A stretch of DNA of 64,000 nt from Actinoplanes sp. M2I2 (GTDB lineage: Bacteria > Actinomycetota > Actinomycetes > Mycobacteriales > Micromonosporaceae), in NCBI RefSeq assembly GCF_023544445.1, contig NZ_JALPVJ010000010.1, forward strand, positions 1 through 64,000, in the 5' to 3' direction. Position 1 is the stretch's first letter; each line of letters opens with the position of its first letter. Positions 1 through 8,809 of this stretch are shown here, in pieces. The translations under genes were made by a program, and so were the position numbers. The notes below the pieces were generated by a model that was given only the letters and a program-made list of their open reading frames with translations, was not told the DNA's origin and made no database searches.

Positions 1-1
1 A

Positions 2-94
2 CTCACCATCGACCCCCGACGCGACTACCAGCCCACCGGCCGGCCACCCGGACCCACCCCCAAAAACAAAACAGCCCGAACCTACGAAACGTAG
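2..94 (+). CDS. 3' end of an unidentified gene (partial)
   Basis: An open frame enters from the left edge and stops with TAG at 92-94. It gives a 30-residue Pro/Arg/Thr-rich tail (starts LTIDPRRDY) and its first part has mostly C or G at third codon positions, as real genes here do. The stop lies inside the hairpin that terminates the tRNA gene on the other strand, which is unusual. No family can be named from so short a tail, and it could be non-coding. Confidence 0.3.
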   Translation, partial: LTIDPRRDYQPTGRPPGPTPKNKTARTYET

Positions 95-103
95 GTTCAG
101 GCT
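61..103 (-). terminator. Intrinsic terminator of the first initiator tRNA gene
   Basis: The hairpin at 73-103 has arms agcc/ggct and gaacctac/gtaggttc separated by one mismatch, with a short loop. On the minus strand it is followed by a T-rich run (TTTTGTTTTT, complement of 62-71). It lies just downstream of the tRNA at 132-205. Confidence 0.7.
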
Positions 104-131
104 ATTCCGATGTCCTGAGACATCACAATCG

Positions 132-205
132 TAGCGGGGACAGGATTTGAACCTGCGACCTCTGGGTTATGAGCCCAGCGAGCTACCGAGCTGCTCCACC
201 CCGCG
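132..205 (-). tRNA. Initiator tRNA-Met (CAT), copy 1
   Basis: This is a 74-nt cloverleaf on the minus strand with anticodon CAT. The anticodon stem carries three consecutive G:C pairs next to the loop (GGG/CCC), the mark of initiator tRNAs. The acceptor stem begins with C1 facing U72, so pair 1-72 is mismatched, also typical of initiators. The T-arm contains GGTTCAAAT. CCA is not encoded. An identical copy lies at 5598-5671. Confidence 0.95.
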
Positions 206-463
206 TCGGTAGTTAAACCCTACCCTGCCCTGTCGGGAACGACCACAGAGGGGTCGTCCACGCCTCCCGCTCCCGGCCGCGGACCCCGCACCACCAGCGG
301 CGGCACGCCTCCCACCAGCACCGATGCGCCCCATGGGCGAGCCTTCCGGCCTCGTTTTCGAACCGGGCGAGACCAGAACCCGGCACCCGACCGGATTTAC
401 CGGCATCGCAGCGTCAGCCCCAGGCGTACGCGATGGACGCGGTTGCAGACGGCCCGGTACCGC

Positions 464-1444
464 TCACCCGGCCCGGCTGACGACGGGAGGCGCTCCGAAG
501 CGGCGGCGGTACTCGGTCGGGGTCAGGCCGGTTTCGCGACGCAGCAACGTGCGGAGGTTCGTCGCCGTGCCGAGGCCGGAACGGCGGGCGACCACGTCCA
601 GCCGGGACTCGCCGCGTTCGAGCAGCCGGCAGGCCAGAGCGACCCGCTCGCCGGTCAGCCAGGCCAGCGGCGTCGTACCGAGCTCGGCCCGGAACCGCCG
701 GTGCAGCGTCGCCTGGCTCACCGACACGTGGCCGGCCAGGTCGGCGACCGTCAGCGGGCGGTCGAGGTGCTCCTGGACCCACGTCAGCAGCGGACCCAGC
801 GAGTCGTCCGGGATATCGGGGATCGGGCGCTCGACGAACTGCCGCTGACCGCCGTCACGATGGGCGAAGACAAGCCGGCGGCTGACCGCGTTGGCGATCT
901 CGGCACCGTGGTCGCGCCGCACCACGTACAGACCCAGATCGAGCGCCGCGGCGCTTCCCGCCGCCGTGAGGATGTCACCGTCGTCGACGAAGAGGACGTC
1001 GGTTTCCAGATGTACGCGGGGAAAGCGCACGCGGAACTCGGCAGCCCACTGCCAGTGGGTGGTGGCCCGCCTCCCGTCGAGCACCCCGGCCTCGGCCAGC
1101 GTGAACGCTCCGCTGCAGAAGCCGATCAGCCGGGCGCCCCGAGCATGGGCCCGGCGGATCGCCTCCAGGACGGCCGGGCGCCGCGGAACCTCGACGTCGG
1201 GACGGTTCGGGACGATGACCGTGTCCGCCTCGTCCACCGCGTCGAGCGGGGCGATCCCGGTCAGGTCGAAGAAGCCGTCCCGCATCCGGGTGGTGCGGGT
1301 GGCCGCGCAGAGACGAAAGTCGTACAGCTCACGGCCCAGCTCCGGCCGGCGCAGCCCGAACACCTCGGTGACGCAGCCCAGCTCGAACGGGTTGGAGCCG
1401 GCGTCGACCACGGCCACGACGCGGTGCAAGGATTCTTGCGTCAT
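464..1444 (-). CDS. GlxA-type (DJ-1/PfpI + AraC) transcriptional regulator
   Basis: A transcription factor of 326 residues. Residues 8-175 form a DJ-1/PfpI-like (class I amidotransferase-like) domain with the nucleophile-elbow segment IGFCSGAFTLAEAG (Cys about 110). Residues 220-318 form an AraC-type double helix-turn-helix ending in GLTPTEYRRRF. This is the standard layout of the GlxA regulator family, in which the N-terminal domain is thought to sense a ligand without being an enzyme. It is divergent from a small cupin gene with 51 bp between starts, so control of that gene is likely but inferred. It is unrelated to the copper oxidase also named GlxA at 33402. Confidence 0.9.
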   Translation of the reverse strand: MTQESLHRVVAVVDAGSNPFELGCVTEVFGLRRPELGRELYDFRLCAATRTTRMRDGFFDLTGIAPLDAVDEADTVIVPNRPDVEVPRRPAVLEAIRRAHARGARLIGFCSGAFTLAEAGVLDGRRATTHWQWAAEFRVRFPRVHLETDVLFVDDGDILTAAGSAAALDLGLYVVRRDHGAEIANAVSRRLVFAHRDGGQRQFVERPIPDIPDDSLGPLLTWVQEHLDRPLTVADLAGHVSVSQATLHRRFRAELGTTPLAWLTGERVALACRLLERGESRLDVVARRSGLGTATNLRTLLRRETGLTPTEYRRRFGAPPVVSRAG

Positions 1445-1495
1445 TCGACATTCCTAGCACTCACGCCGGAGCCACCAAGGCTTCATCCTGAGAAC

Positions 1496-1870
1496 GTGAC
1501 TGAACCGATCTCCCTGACCGCGGCCCTGGCCTCCTTCGACCAGCTGTGGAGCCCGCGCATCGTGACCCGGGTCAACGAGAACGACATCCGCATAGCCAAG
1601 GTGCACGGCGAGCACATCTGGCACACCCACGACCACACCGACGAGTTCTTCCTGGTGCTGGACGGCGAACTGACCATCGCCCTACGCGACCGCACCGTCG
1701 TCCTGCACCAAGGCGACGTCTTCACCGTCCCCCGAGGAACAGAACACAAGCCCTCATCCCCAACAGGCGCCGCCATCCTCATGGTCGAGCCCACAGGCAC
1801 CCCCACCGTAGGCGACCACCCCAACCAAATCCCCACCCACATAGACGCAACAACAGGCCACCCCCTATAA
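1496..1870 (+). CDS. Small cupin-domain protein
   Basis: A single-domain cupin of 124 residues starting at GTG 1496. The metal-binding motif HTHDHTDE (residues 43-50) is followed by the second cupin motif around GDVFTVPRGTEHKP, which supplies another histidine. The protein probably binds a divalent metal; its substrate cannot be told. The frame is open far upstream, but the cupin fold begins only here and GTG sits just after the promoter region shared with the divergent regulator. Codon use in the last 40 codons drifts to C-rich, A-ending codons, unlike the start. Confidence 0.85.
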   Translation: MTEPISLTAALASFDQLWSPRIVTRVNENDIRIAKVHGEHIWHTHDHTDEFFLVLDGELTIALRDRTVVLHQGDVFTVPRGTEHKPSSPTGAAILMVEPTGTPTVGDHPNQIPTHIDATTGHPL

Positions 1871-1983
1871 ACCCCCGCCCAACGCAAAGCCCCAGCACAG
1901 CGCAATGCGAGAGGCGCGGTGGCGTTGTCGCTCGGTCGCTCGGTGTGGCGAAGGCCGCCCTAATATGCGGCTACCTCGGGGTG

Positions 1984-2097
1984 ATGGTCCTCGACCCGAC
2001 CGGCGCCGGCCGACGCCACTGGATCACCCGCTGGAAACCCGCTCTCAACGCCTTCGACCTTGCCTCCGACGGCCGCCTCACCGCAGGCCGCAACTGA
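1984..2097 (+). pseudogene. Possible transposase C-terminal remnant
   Basis: A 37-residue open frame contains the segment HWITRWKPALNAFDL, which resembles the extreme C-terminus of some actinobacterial transposases; I cannot assign the IS family with certainty. There is no catalytic domain upstream. The position next to a second broken transposase supports a remnant, but chance is possible. Confidence 0.3.
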
Positions 2098-2162
2098 TCA
2101 TCACAACGTCGAGTCACACCGTTTCTTGACAGACCCGACAGCCACCAGCGCAGTGCAATGGC

Positions 2163-2220
2163 CTGCGGTGCGGTCCGGCGCGGCGCAGTGGGCTGCGGTG
2201 CGGTCTGGCGCAGCGCGGCT
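2163..2220. repeat. Two units of a 30-bp GTGC-rich repeat
   Basis: Two adjacent units begin CTGCGGTGCGGTC and end in CGGCGCAGTGGG-like sequence. Related degenerate units fill 5229-5425, so the same low-complexity family lies on both sides of the transposase at 2273-3834. Confidence 0.6.
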
Positions 2221-2272
2221 TCGTTCGCGAGTGTTGGGGGTTCTGTCCCGCGAAGCGTGATTGATCTTCAGG

Positions 2273-3834
2273 TCAGTGGGCCAGCAGGACTCGTTTGCGG
2301 AGAAGGTCGAAGTCGGCTCGGCCATACATTTGCCGCTTGAGCATCTTGATCCGTTTGACGTTGCCCTCCACTGGTCCGGAGCTGTGGGGCAGGCTCAGTC
2401 CGGCGGTCACGGCCTCGAGGTCGGCGGTCACGCCGTTGACGAAGCGGTTGATGCCGGGCAGGTCGGCCTGTTCGGCTTGGGTGAGCCATGCGCTGAGGCG
2501 GTGGCCGTGTCGCTGGGTCATCATCGCGGCGAACGACCGCACGAGCTCGGCGGCGGTTCGCAGTTCGGGACAGGTATCGAGGATCATGGCCAGGCGGTTG
2601 GCGTCGCGGTCGGTGAGGTTGTCGGGATGCCCAGCCGGTGACCTGCCGTGTCGACACGGGCTTCGGGATCGCCTGCAGGTCTGGCCGGGCGCGGTGCTGC
2701 TCGACGAAACCGCGGACGATGCCGTAGCCACCGGTGAAGCCCTGCGCGACGACCTCTCGGTGCAGCACCGAGGCCTTGAGGCACCCGCCGGCGATCCGCT
2801 CGGCCAGATAGGGCTTGTATCGGTCGAGCGCGCTTGCCCGTTGCTTGGGCACGATCATCATTTCCTGCCACGTCGCGGCGTGGGCGTAGAGGGACACGGT
2901 TCGGTGGTTCCAGCCCATGTGGCGGGCGATCTGCCGGAACCCGGCGCCTTGCGCGAGCATCTCGTGGACCAGGGTGTGATGGGCTCGGCGGCGTTGTGCC
3001 ATCGCGCCCTGCGGCTGCGCGACGATCTCTGCGTCGTTGTCGACGGTCGCAGCGATGGGTTTCTCGATCAAGCAGTCCTTGTGCTTGGCGACCCAGGCGT
3101 TCGACCGCGGTGGCGAGGTTCTGCCAGAGATGGAAACGGTCAGCGACCTGCACCGCGTCCGGCGCTCCGGTTCGGGCGCCTTCTGCATAGGCACTGGCCC
3201 GGTCCCGGCAGATCACCTCTGGAGACTCGTGCTGCCGCAGCCAGACCGCCAGCGGTGACGCGTCGCGTCCCTCAACCAGATCGAGGACGCGGTGGTTCTC
3301 GCAGTCGATCAGGACAGTGCCGTAGTGGTGTCCTCGTTTGACGGCGAAGTCGTCGACGCCGAGCACCCGCACCGAGCCCACCTCAGGGTCGGGGACTGCT
3401 CGGACCAGCCGCAGCAGGCTGTTGCGGCTGGTCCGGATCCCGACCTTGGCGGCGAGCCGGACACCGGCCCGGCCGGCCAGCGCCAGCCCGATCGAGGTCA
3501 GCATCGTCCGCAACGGTTCGCTACGACGAGCGCGGCGGCGTGTCAGCCCGGCGATCTGCTCGGCGAACGTCCGCCTCCCGCAGGCGGTGTTGAGGCAGAA
3601 GAAGCGGCGCACCGTCAGGCACAGTTCCACCAGTCGGCCCCCGACCGGCAGATCAGCCAACCGGCGCCGATACCGCGAATGCACCCGTCCAGACACCACT
3701 GAGCACGCCGGGCAGCGCTGCTCACCGTTGCGCACCGCAGCATGAAGAACGACGCCAGAACTGGAGGCGGTGACCTCGTTGACTTCTACGTCGTCAAGAT
3801 GCGGCAGCAGCCTGCCGATTAGCTCATCACACCA
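2273..3834 (-). pseudogene. ISL3-family transposase, broken by two frameshifts
   Basis: Three frames join to one transposase. The first (from about 3834 down to about 3095) holds the N-terminal zinc-binding part (CPAC, then [11 protein letters not shown]) and the start of the DDE domain ([12 protein letters not shown], later [10 protein letters not shown]). The second (about 3095 to 2640) continues with an HTH-like segment ([18 protein letters not shown]). The third (about 2640 to 2273) ends the catalytic domain (SSGPVEGNVKRIK, with the last acidic residue). These are hallmarks of ISL3 transposases. No good start codon remains at the N-terminus because TGA precedes the first homologous residues. 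Clear terminal inverted repeats were not found, so the element is probably dead. Confidence 0.85.
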
Positions 3835-3850
3835 TCAACCCAACGATCGA

Positions 3851-4180
3851 TCATGACAAACAGGAAGCGGCCAAGGCGTTCTGCTGGCGGAGCCACAAGC
3901 GCCGAATCCATGGATTTGCGTCGGCGGCCGGCTCAGTCAACGGTATGGGTATAGGCGCCGTCTCGATTAGATGGAGCAGGGTCCAAGCAAGCCCGAAGCA
4001 GTTGTCCGTGCCGAACGAGCCGGACAAGGCTGCCGCCTCGACCTGATTGACCGGCCGCTCTATCCCGCGTAGCACCTGCTCAAGATTGTCGAAATCGGCG
4101 TCGCCGTCCTCAGAATTGTCCTCCTCGGACGGAAGTGGTCCAAGCTCAACGAAGCGCTGTACCTGCTCACGAATGGTCAA
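3851..4180 (-). CDS. Hypothetical protein
   Basis: Function is not recognised. From TTG 4180, with GGAG a few bases upstream, the product is 109 residues; the frame can also start at ATG 4264 (137 residues). It is acidic in the middle (SEEDNSEDGDADFDN) and has a hydrophobic, aromatic segment (DNCFGLAWTLLHLIETAP) seen in small cytosolic proteins of toxin-immunity type, but that likeness is only impressionistic. There is no signal peptide or membrane segment. It lies in the accessory segment between the two initiator tRNA copies, and its GC content is lower than that of the core genes. Confidence 0.55.
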   Translation of the reverse strand: MTIREQVQRFVELGPLPSEEDNSEDGDADFDNLEQVLRGIERPVNQVEAAALSGSFGTDNCFGLAWTLLHLIETAPIPIPLTEPAADANPWIRRLWLRQQNALAASCLS

Positions 4181-4480
4181 CCTGACTCCCGCGATCGCGT
4201 CACCACACTGACGGAGCGTGGTGACGCGATAGTAATTCACAGTCCGCCACCGCTGCATTCGCATCTGCCGCGATCCGTGTGCTCGCTACCCAAGCTGCGG
4301 TGACACTAGTAGTTGGTGAACGAGCCGCATGGTGGGGCCCAGATGAGACCGTCACACCGGCCGCCCGCCGGGCGCCGGCGGGGCCGGCCCGTGTCCGTTG
4401 CTAACGAACTATGTCCGTGCCAGTGAGGGATGTCTGAGCGGCGGTCTGTGACAGTGGGCTTTGCCTGCTGGACGCGCCGG

Positions 4481-4912
4481 TCACGGTGTGAAGAGCGTTT
4501 CTTCCTGCGGTGGGTCGAGAATGGTGCGCAGGTCGGAAATGGTCCGGCGCCACTCGGGGCCGCTGGGGCTTTCGTCCCAGGCTTCGGCCAGCCATGTCGG
4601 TTTCGAGATCACGCTGTCCAGAGCGTTGATGGCGAGGCCCCGGAGGTAGGCCGGGAACTGCGGCATGGGTGTGCTCGGGCCGTAGTTCGGGTCGACGGGG
4701 ACGCCGCCTGGGCCCTGGGCGGCAATGAGGGCAGCGGCAGCGACGGCTCGTGGAGCATCGGAGAGGCGGGAGTCATCGTCGGTTGGGTCGGCGACACGTT
4801 CGAGGACGGCACCGATCATCTCGATGCGGGCTGGTGCTGGCGCTTCGTCCAGTTGATAAGCGAAGTCTGCCGCGTCGTCGTTATCGAACGGCCCAGCGTC
4901 CCAGGTGCCCAT
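4481..4912 (-). CDS. DUF4259 domain protein
   Basis: A cytosolic protein of 143 residues beginning MGTWDAGPFDNDDAADFA, the signature of DUF4259. Family members are short, of unknown function, and frequent in genomic islands and near polymorphic toxin-immunity genes of actinobacteria and firmicutes. The N-terminal third is acidic and the rest helical (AVAAAALIAAQG). A start at ATG 4912 is supported by the family N-terminus and by GGAGATTGG upstream. The neighbouring gene on the same strand is another small hypothetical. Confidence 0.8.
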   Translation of the reverse strand: MGTWDAGPFDNDDAADFAYQLDEAPAPARIEMIGAVLERVADPTDDDSRLSDAPRAVAAAALIAAQGPGGVPVDPNYGPSTPMPQFPAYLRGLAINALDSVISKPTWLAEAWDESPSGPEWRRTISDLRTILDPPQEETLFTP

Positions 4913-5228
4913 GGCTTTGCCAATCTCCTCTCGATCCCTTGGGTGATCTTTGGACTACGGGTCGGTCGGCGCCGGAGGTGGCGGCGGCGGGCGCCAGCTC
5001 GGTAATCCAGCGGTGGTCGCATCCGAATTCGGTGACGAGCCGCGACGGCGGGAGCCCGTCACCTCGACGACCTCGAGCCGAGCCGAGCCGGCCTCGATCT
5101 GCCTGCCCCCGACCGATCGTCTCAACGCGGCGGACAAACTTCGATGGCGGAAATCTCACCAGGGACAAAGTCCGCTGGCAAGACGGACACACTTCGATGG
5201 CAAAGGACAGTCTGGCGCATCGCGATGG

Positions 5229-5425
5229 GCTGCAGTGCAGAGCGCGCAGTGCAGTGCGGTGCGGTCCGACGTAGCGCAATGAAGTGGGGTGCGGTCCGGC
5301 GCAGCGCAACGGGCTACGGTGCGTGAGGTGCGGCGCAGTGCAGCGGGGTGCAAGTGCACTGCGGTGCGGCGCAATGGGGTGCGGTGCTGTGGGCGCAGCG
5401 CCTGGGGTGGAGTGCGGCGCAGCAC
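5229..5425. repeat. Degenerate tandem array of a GTGC-rich 30-bp unit
   Basis: About six diverged units of the type TGCGGTGCGGTCCGGCGCAG followed by CGCAATGGGG can be read in series. The same unit appears twice at 2163-2220. The array codes for nothing convincing in any frame. Confidence 0.6.
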
Positions 5426-5491
5426 CTGAGCGAGCGCGAAGCGCAAAGCACCCCCGCAGAGCAGCACCTCGGCGAGCGCGAAGCGCAAAGC
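5419..5491. repeat. 31-bp direct repeat, period 42 bp
   Basis: Positions 5419-5449 and 5461-5491 differ at only two bases. Both contain the string GCGAGCGCGAAGCGCAAAGC. Confidence 0.75.
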
Positions 5492-5552
5492 CCACCCTCG
5501 CGACCGCCGCACCGTGGGGTCTGGGGGCTCGGCCCCCAAGCAGAAATGCGAA

Positions 5553-5591
5553 GAGGCCCCGGTCCGCGCTTTCCGCGGACAAGGGCCCCTC
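5553..5591 (-). terminator. Hairpin downstream of the second initiator tRNA
   Basis: Arms gaggccc/gggcccctc and gtccgcg/cgcggac form a long imperfect stem that ends six bases before the tRNA at 5598-5671. On the minus strand it is followed by only a weak T-rich stretch. Confidence 0.55.
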
Positions 5592-5597
5592 GACTCG

Positions 5598-5671
5598 TAG
5601 CGGGGACAGGATTTGAACCTGCGACCTCTGGGTTATGAGCCCAGCGAGCTACCGAGCTGCTCCACCCCGCG
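5598..5671 (-). tRNA. Initiator tRNA-Met (CAT), copy 2
   Basis: The 74 nt are identical to the copy at 132-205, including the GGG/CCC anticodon stem and the mismatched C1-U72. The exact identity extends a few bases on each side (about 81 bp, 129-209 and 5595-5675). Both copies face the same way, so they form a direct repeat around the accessory segment. Confidence 0.95.
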
Positions 5672-5742
5672 TCGGCTTGTTAAGACTAGCGCAACCCTGT
5701 CGTTAGCTGCAAAACGGGCCCCGGTGAGCGTCGACGCCGAGG

Positions 5743-8700
5743 TCAGCCGCTGGGTGTCGGCGCCGGGTTACCGGATGGGGCCGTCGACGGGTTGGCCGGC
5801 GCGGACGGGGTGGCCGAGGCGCCCGGGCTGGGCGTTCCGGCGGCCGCGTTCCGCGCGTTCTCGAAGTTGTCCATCGCGGTTTCGAGTGCCTGGAGCGCCT
5901 GGCCGTACCGGGTGAAGTCGCCGGACTGCTGGGCTGTCCGGACGTCGCCGATGGCCTTGTCGACGGCGGCTGCCGCCGTTGCCAGTTCGCCGGTCAGGGC
6001 CGATGGTGGCGCGTTGTTGTCGGTGTTGTTGTTGCCACCGCTGTTGTTGTTGCCACCAGTGTTGTTGTTGCCGGCGTTGGCTTGCTTGCCCTGCGTGACG
6101 AGCTGTTCGAGGCCCTGTTTGAGGTTGTCGGCCAGCACGACGTAGGTGCCGCCGTCGCCGTAGGACATCAGGACCTTCTGCAGCAGCGGGGCCGCGTTCT
6201 CCTGGTTGCCGGTCTTGACGTAGACCGGTTCGACGTACAGGACACCGCCCTCGACCGGCAGGGAGATCAGGTTGCCGTAGAGCACCTGACTCTGCGCGTT
6301 GTTGGACAGCAGGTTGATCTGCTGCCGCACCGACGCGTTGTTGGTCATCTTCTGATGGACCTGGGTGGGCCCGGGGATGACCGTCTGATCCGGTAGTTCG
6401 AGGACTTCCAGCTGCGGTTTGTTGTCCACGTACGAGCCGGAGATCAGGGCGGCCAGGTTTTCCCGGTTGGCCGGAGTCACGCCGGCCGTCAGTTGGAACC
6501 GGGTCTGGTCCTGTTCGGGCAGCTGCACGTTCAAGTAGAACGGCGGCTGCTTCTGGTTGCTGGACGGAGCGTCCGGCGCGTTCGGCACCTGCCAGAAGTC
6601 CTGGCCGGAGAAGAACGCCTGCGGGTCGGTCACGTGGAACCGGGTGAGCAGGTTGCGCTGCACCTTGAACAGGTCCTGCGGGTAGCGGAAGTGGTCCGCG
6701 AGCGCGGCCGGGGTCTCCGCCTTCGGGATGATCAGGTCACCGCCGAAGGACTTGTTCCAGGCCTTGAGCACGGGGTCGTTCTCGTCGAACTCGTAGAGCT
6801 TGACCGTGCCGTCGTAGGCGTCGACCGTGGCCTTGACCGAGTTGCGCATGTAGTTGACGTCGTCGCGGGCCAGGGCGAACGTCCCCTGGCCGGTGAGCTC
6901 GTCCTGCGTCTCGGTGGCCAGGTTGATCTTCTGTGCGTACGGGTAGGTCGCCGACGTGGTGTAGCCGTCGAGGATCCAGGTGATCCGGCCGTTGACCACC
7001 GCCGGGTACGGGTCGCCGTCGATCGTCAGGAACGGCGCGACCTTGGCGACGCGTTCCCGCGGCTCGCGGATGTACATGAGCCGGGAGTCGCCGTTGACCG
7101 CGTCCGAGAGCAGGAAGTTGCTCTCGGTGTTCTTGATCGCGAAGACCAGCCGCCGGAAGAACGAGCCGATCTCGACGCCGCCCTCACCGCTGTAGGTGTA
7201 CAGCTCCTCGGCGTTGTTGTTGTCCTCCTGCGGACGGTCGAACTCGACCTTGCGGGCCTCGTCCTCCTGGCCGACGATCGCGTACTCGGTGGACTGCTCG
7301 CCGAAGTAGATGCGCGGCTGCTCGACCTTGATCTCTTCGGTCGCGGAGGAACAGCCCGGCGGGCGGTCGTCGCCGAGGAAGCCGGAGACGAAGAACGGGA
7401 GACCACCGCAGACGACCTCGTTGGCCGGCGCCGCCACCAGGCCGTAGCCGTGGGTGTAGACGGTGTGCCGGTTGAGCCAGTTGCGCTGCTGCGGGGTCAG
7501 CTTGTCGTCGTTGATCTCGCGGGCGCCGACCACGTAGTCGGCGGTCTGGTCGTCGATCGTGTAGCGGTCGACGTCCAGCTTCTTGCCGAAGTCGTAGAAG
7601 CCACGGGACTGCTGCGACTGGGTGAAGGCCTGCGAGACCAGCTGAGGGTCTATCAACCGCGCGTTCTGCGCGCTGCTGTCGCGAGCCAGACCACTGGGCG
7701 GGACGACGTTGTTGGCCCGGTAGGGCGCTATCTGGGTGCCGTCCAACCCGAACGCCGCCCGGGTCGCGTTGATCGAGCGCTGGATGTACGGCGCTTCCTT
7801 CTCGCTCAGGCTGGGCTTGACCGAGAAGTTCTGCACCGCGAGCGGGTAGATGCCGCCGATCGCCACCGCCGAGATCGCCAGCAGGGCCAGCGAGACGCCG
7901 GGCCAGACCAGGTTACGCATCCAGACGTTGGAGAAGACGATGATCGCGATCGCCACGACGATCGAGATGTACGCCAGGATCTCCTTGGCCGGCAGCAGCG
8001 CGTTGACGTCGGTGTACCCGGCGCCGTAGAGCCCCGGGGAGACGTGCTGCTCCAGCAGCAGGGCGCGCCGGTCGAGCACGTACGCCACGGCCTTGAGCAG
8101 GACGAACAGCGCGACCAGCGAGGTCAGGTGAGCCCGTGCGGCGGTGGTCATCCGGTCGCCGACGCCCTGCAGGCGCACGCCGCCGAAGATGTAGTGCACG
8201 GCGAGCGCGCCGAGCACCGAGAGCACCACGGCGGTGAAGGCCACACCCAGCGCGTAGCGCAGCATCGGGTAGTCGAAGATGTACCACCCGACGTCCACAC
8301 CGTGCTCGGGATCCTGCACCCCGAAGGTGCCGCCGTTGCGGAAGAGCATCCAGTCCTTCCACCGGCCCTGTGCGGACAGGCCGGCGAAGAAGCCGATGAT
8401 CAGCGTGAGCACGGTGATCCAGGTGCCGAGCCGCGGCGCGATGATCATGCGGTAGCGCTCGAGCGTCGCCTGCTCGGCGGAATGCGGCCGCAGCAGCGGG
8501 CGCAGCCGGTAGGCGAGATAGAGGTTGCCGGCGATGATCAGCGCGACCAGGACACCGACGGCCAGGAAGAGGAGGAGGCGGGTGAGGAGGACACCGGAGA
8601 AGACGTTGACGAAGTCGACTTCGTTGAACCAGAGATAATCGGTGTACGCGTCGATGCCCCACCCGAGCAGCGTGAAAAGAAGGAAGACCCCGACCAGGAC

Positions 8701-8754
8701 GCCGACGGTGACGCGACCGCGCCGGCTCATCCTCGGTAGAGGGCTGTTACGCAT
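5743..8754 (-). CDS. UPF0182 family integral membrane protein
   Basis: A large membrane protein of about 1003 residues belonging to UPF0182 (COG1615), the family of M. tuberculosis Rv3193c; its function is unknown. About seven transmembrane helices fill the first third (for example GVLVGVFLLFTLLGWGI and LLLFLAVGVLVALIIAG), followed by a long extracytoplasmic domain. The C-terminus has an Asn/Gly-rich stretch (NNNTGGNNNSGG pattern) and then a helical segment and a Pro/Ser/Thr-rich tail. ATG 8754 matches the usual family start (MRNSPLPRMSRRGR); GTG 8772 is an alternative. It lies 55 bp after the PDZ-Lon gene on the same strand, as in related genomes, so cotranscription is likely. Confidence 0.93.
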   Translation of the reverse strand: MRNSPLPRMSRRGRVTVGVLVGVFLLFTLLGWGIDAYTDYLWFNEVDFVNVFSGVLLTRLLLFLAVGVLVALIIAGNLYLAYRLRPLLRPHSAEQATLERYRMIIAPRLGTWITVLTLIIGFFAGLSAQGRWKDWMLFRNGGTFGVQDPEHGVDVGWYIFDYPMLRYALGVAFTAVVLSVLGALAVHYIFGGVRLQGVGDRMTTAARAHLTSLVALFVLLKAVAYVLDRRALLLEQHVSPGLYGAGYTDVNALLPAKEILAYISIVVAIAIIVFSNVWMRNLVWPGVSLALLAISAVAIGGIYPLAVQNFSVKPSLSEKEAPYIQRSINATRAAFGLDGTQIAPYRANNVVPPSGLARDSSAQNARLIDPQLVSQAFTQSQQSRGFYDFGKKLDVDRYTIDDQTADYVVGAREINDDKLTPQQRNWLNRHTVYTHGYGLVAAPANEVVCGGLPFFVSGFLGDDRPPGCSSATEEIKVEQPRIYFGEQSTEYAIVGQEDEARKVEFDRPQEDNNNAEELYTYSGEGGVEIGSFFRRLVFAIKNTESNFLLSDAVNGDSRLMYIREPRERVAKVAPFLTIDGDPYPAVVNGRITWILDGYTTSATYPYAQKINLATETQDELTGQGTFALARDDVNYMRNSVKATVDAYDGTVKLYEFDENDPVLKAWNKSFGGDLIIPKAETPAALADHFRYPQDLFKVQRNLLTRFHVTDPQAFFSGQDFWQVPNAPDAPSSNQKQPPFYLNVQLPEQDQTRFQLTAGVTPANRENLAALISGSYVDNKPQLEVLELPDQTVIPGPTQVHQKMTNNASVRQQINLLSNNAQSQVLYGNLISLPVEGGVLYVEPVYVKTGNQENAAPLLQKVLMSYGDGGTYVVLADNLKQGLEQLVTQGKQANAGNNNTGGNNNSGGNNNTDNNAPPSALTGELATAAAAVDKAIGDVRTAQQSGDFTRYGQALQALETAMDNFENARNAAAGTPSPGASATPSAPANPSTAPSGNPAPTPSG

Positions 8755-8809
8755 TACCAACGGAGGCTCCACATATCAGTTGGGCCGGTGTCTCACAGTA
8801 CGTCATCTG

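Larger units (their letters stand above)
1871..2267. other. Gene-poor stretch with transposase-like remnant and GC repeats
   Basis: No intact gene is visible. The stretch holds a short transposase-like tail (1984-2097) and two copies of a 30-bp GTGC-rich unit at about 2163-2192 and 2193-2220 that resemble repeats at 5229-5425. It borders the ISL3-type element and looks like insertion debris. Confidence 0.6.
4913..5597. other. Non-coding, repeat-rich stretch before the second initiator tRNA
   Basis: No gene with coding character is visible in about 680 bp. The left half holds two copies of ACTTCGATGGC (about 5139 and 5190). The right half is low-complexity GTGC/GCGC-rich sequence (5229-5425), then a 31-bp direct repeat (5419-5449 and 5461-5491), then a hairpin next to the tRNA. 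Confidence 0.6.

Noticed and set aside
5229-5491. CRISPR array
   Set aside because: Units are contiguous and diverged, without unique spacers of even length, and no cas gene is present.
6493-8739. Long plus-strand open frame opposite the UPF0182 gene
   Set aside because: It is the shadow of a GC-rich gene: its translation is rich in Arg, Val, Asp, Leu and Gly without any domain, and the minus-strand frame has clear family matches.
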